NCBI GenBank assembly: GCA_050875145.1
Contig: JBNMLH010000001.1
Coordinates: forward strand, 251,762-315,761
DNA: 64,000 nucleotides
Source of the DNA: CAG-411 sp050875145
GTDB taxonomy: Bacteria; Bacillota; Clostridia; Lachnospirales; Lachnospiraceae
Direction: 5' to 3'
This document shows positions 62,744-64,000 of the stretch, in pieces (the first letter of the stretch is position 1; every line of letters starts with the position of its first letter). A program made the position numbers and the translations under genes. A model generated the notes under the pieces. That model did no database searches and was not told the DNA's origin. It saw only the letters and a list, made by a program, of their open reading frames with translations.

Positions 62744-63099
62744 GACCTTTCCATCCTTTCCTTAAAATCAGCCCTTCGTTCTTTGGCTAACTTAATTTCC
62801 TCTGGTGGTGTCTTTTGTGTCTTTTTAACAAAACCATTCGTTAGAACTATCTTTCCCTCATAGTAAAAGAAATATAATACTCTAGTAATATTATTACCAA
62901 TTTTACATCTAATCTCAAAAATACCATCATCAATCGGCTTACTATATGGCTCTCTAAGCTGGTTTCCCTTTTCTTCCAGTAACTCAAGCAATCCTACCAT
63001 TTTAGCTCGCATTTTAACATCCAATGATGTAATGAATTCTTCCACAGGGCAATCACCATTCTCTTTTTCATAAAAAATCACTTCAAATTCTGTCATGGT
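62740..63099 (-). CDS. higB: HigB-type toxin (RelE superfamily)
   Basis: ATG at 63099 (MTEFEVIFYEKENGDCPVEEF) has AAAGGAG. The 119-residue protein matches Gp49/HigB toxins: KPIDDGIFEIRCKIGNNITRVLYFFYYEGKIVLTNGFVKK. It probably cleaves mRNA at the ribosome. Toxin before antitoxin is the usual Hig order. Confidence 0.88.
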   Translation of the reverse strand, partial: TMTEFEVIFYEKENGDCPVEEFITSLDVKMRAKMVGLLELLEEKGNQLREPYSKPIDDGIFEIRCKIGNNITRVLYFFYYEGKIVLTNGFVKKTQKTPPEEIKLAKERRADFKERMERS

Positions 63100-63114
63100 A
63101 TCTCCTTTGTAATT

Positions 63115-63144
63115 ATTATATGGCGTATATGCCATATTTGTCAA
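63115..63144 (-). promoter_or_regulatory. HigBA promoter with palindromic operator
   Basis: TTGACA, 18-nt spacer and TATAAT on the minus strand. ATATGGC/GCCATAT (63118-63137) is a perfect palindrome within the spacer, a typical HigA site. The 5' leader before the ribosome site is very short. Confidence 0.75.
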
Positions 63145-63366
63145 TTGTATACTTATGATTTAATCGTATATATTTCATTATCTTATGAAAAGTATTAACG
63201 GTTGGACTCTACCTTTTTGGGTAAAGCAGCCCCCCAAACTCTCCAAAAGCATTAATTTTACTATAAATTTTCTGTCATTCCTATAAACTGGAAGTTGTCG
63301 TGTTTTTTACAAAGATAACATTTCAATTTTCCCTACTAACACAAATAACTAACACTAGTCAGCAAC
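63145..63366. other. 220-nt gap, nothing seen
   Basis: No open frame, hairpin or repeat that I can support. Confidence 0.3.
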
Positions 63367-63964
63367 CACCACTTCAAGTGGTGGTTTGATTTTCGCCCTA
63401 TAAGGGCATTTTACATGCGCGCCTAAAAGGCGGTGCCTCAAGCACCCTCTACCTGCTCACCACTAAAGTGGTTCCTTTACTTAGTCCCGCTCTGTTTCTT
63501 TTCTTTGGTCTTCTTCTTTCTGTTCCTGAATATACTTTTTGATTGCATCTTCTGTGATGTTACCTACAGTTGAAACATAATATCCCTTTGCCCAAAAAGT
63601 TCTGTCCCACTTACTACCCAATTCTGGATGTTTGTCAAACACCATCAAAGCACTCTTTCCTTTTAAGTATCCAACAAAATCTGAAACACTCAACTTAGGT
63701 GGAATCGCTACGCAAATATGTACATGATCTGAACATACTGCTCCTTCTATTATTTCCACTTTTTTGTATTCACAAAGTTTTTTTATTATTTCTCTGATAT
63801 CACTTTTCAACCTTCCATACAATACTCTCCTACGATATTTTGGAATAAATACTATATGGTATTGGCATTTCCATTTAGTATGTGCTAAACTTGAACTGTA
63901 CATTTGTACCGCCTCCTATTCTTGATATGGCTTGAGACACCATTATCATTTTAACATAGGAGGC
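63367..63964 (-). mobile_element. IS200/IS605-family element (single tnpA, apparently intact)
   Basis: Bounded by a CCACCACTT/AAGTGGTGG hairpin (63367-63386) at the 3' end and GCCTCCTAT/ATAGGAGGC (63911-63919 with 63956-63964) before tnpA at the 5' end; the latter hides the TnpA ribosome site AGGAGG. No target duplication. Confidence 0.8.
63481..63903 (-). CDS. tnpA: IS200/IS605 transposase TnpA
   Basis: The 140-residue Y1 HUH transposase has the HVH motif (SDHVHICVAIPP) and the catalytic Tyr in AIKKYIQEQ. Compared with the copy at 51871-52325 it has both residues. The last 15 residues (EEDQRKETERD) differ from the usual end. Confidence 0.92.
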   Translation of the reverse strand: MYSSSLAHTKWKCQYHIVFIPKYRRRVLYGRLKSDIREIIKKLCEYKKVEIIEGAVCSDHVHICVAIPPKLSVSDFVGYLKGKSALMVFDKHPELGSKWDRTFWAKGYYVSTVGNITEDAIKKYIQEQKEEDQRKETERD

Positions 63965-64000
63965 TTTTTAATTTCACCATACCCACCACAGATTACTCTA

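Noticed and set aside
1..64000. CRISPR array
   Set aside because: No set of regularly spaced repeats of 25-40 nt found; the repeats seen are dispersed or coding.

Overview
The window is a 64 kb piece of a low-GC Gram-positive chromosome, most likely a gut Lachnospiraceae (Clostridia). The call rests on protein families seen here: DUF4317, SEC-C, VanW and DUF4044-like proteins, a PadR/DUF4097 operon, a T-box leader, many MATE pumps, strong AGGAGG ribosome sites and TTG/GTG starts. No rRNA, ribosomal protein or dnaA gene is present.

Positions 1-50 kb are mostly ordinary chromosome. In order: two small membrane proteins; mutS2 with a two-component system; trmL and a CheX-like gene; an aminotransferase with its Lrp regulator; a HypE-like AIR synthase; a VanW protein; an exonuclease; a B12 radical SAM enzyme; an Ig-like surface protein with Thr-Pro repeats; lgt with a YkgJ protein; DUF4317 and SEC-C proteins; an MreB-like half protein and pncC; two tandem tRNA-Gly(GCC) genes; MATE pumps; an orphan trpBA operon behind a tryptophan T-box; a padR operon; a beta-helix lipoprotein; HD-GYP and CDF genes; an RlmD-type methyltransferase, YhaM, and an HtrA-like protein that has lost two catalytic residues; siroheme, lipase-like, radical SAM and pyridoxamine kinase genes; and a split ThrE exporter. 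Several dispersed, hairpin-forming intergenic repeats recur between these genes, and a cluster of three perfect DnaA boxes lies at 40.15-40.20 kb.

Positions 50.6-59.0 kb look like an 8.35 kb genomic island inside the start of a low-molecular-weight protein tyrosine phosphatase gene. The first codons of that gene, with a 16-nt identical core, occur at both ends in the same orientation. The island carries a winged-helix/excisionase-type HTH protein and a 5-methylcytosine DNA methyltransferase in one unit. A second unit encodes a 83-aa protein, a MORC/MutL-type GHKL ATPase, an unrecognised 285-aa protein and a DUF6339-like protein. Next to it are the remains of a PD-(D/E)XK nuclease gene broken by an IS200/IS605-type element. 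I read this as a methylation-linked anti-phage system, and it is the main candidate for a poorly described system here.

Positions 59-64 kb are a decaying accessory region: a truncated AbiF-like HEPN gene behind a structured RNA that looks like its antitoxin, a TetR-divergent HXXEE/flavodoxin operon, remnants of another TetR gene and an iron-sulfur flavoprotein gene, a HigBA toxin-antitoxin pair with a palindromic operator, and an apparently intact IS200/IS605 transposase. All functional calls come from reading the sequence by eye; no database search was possible.
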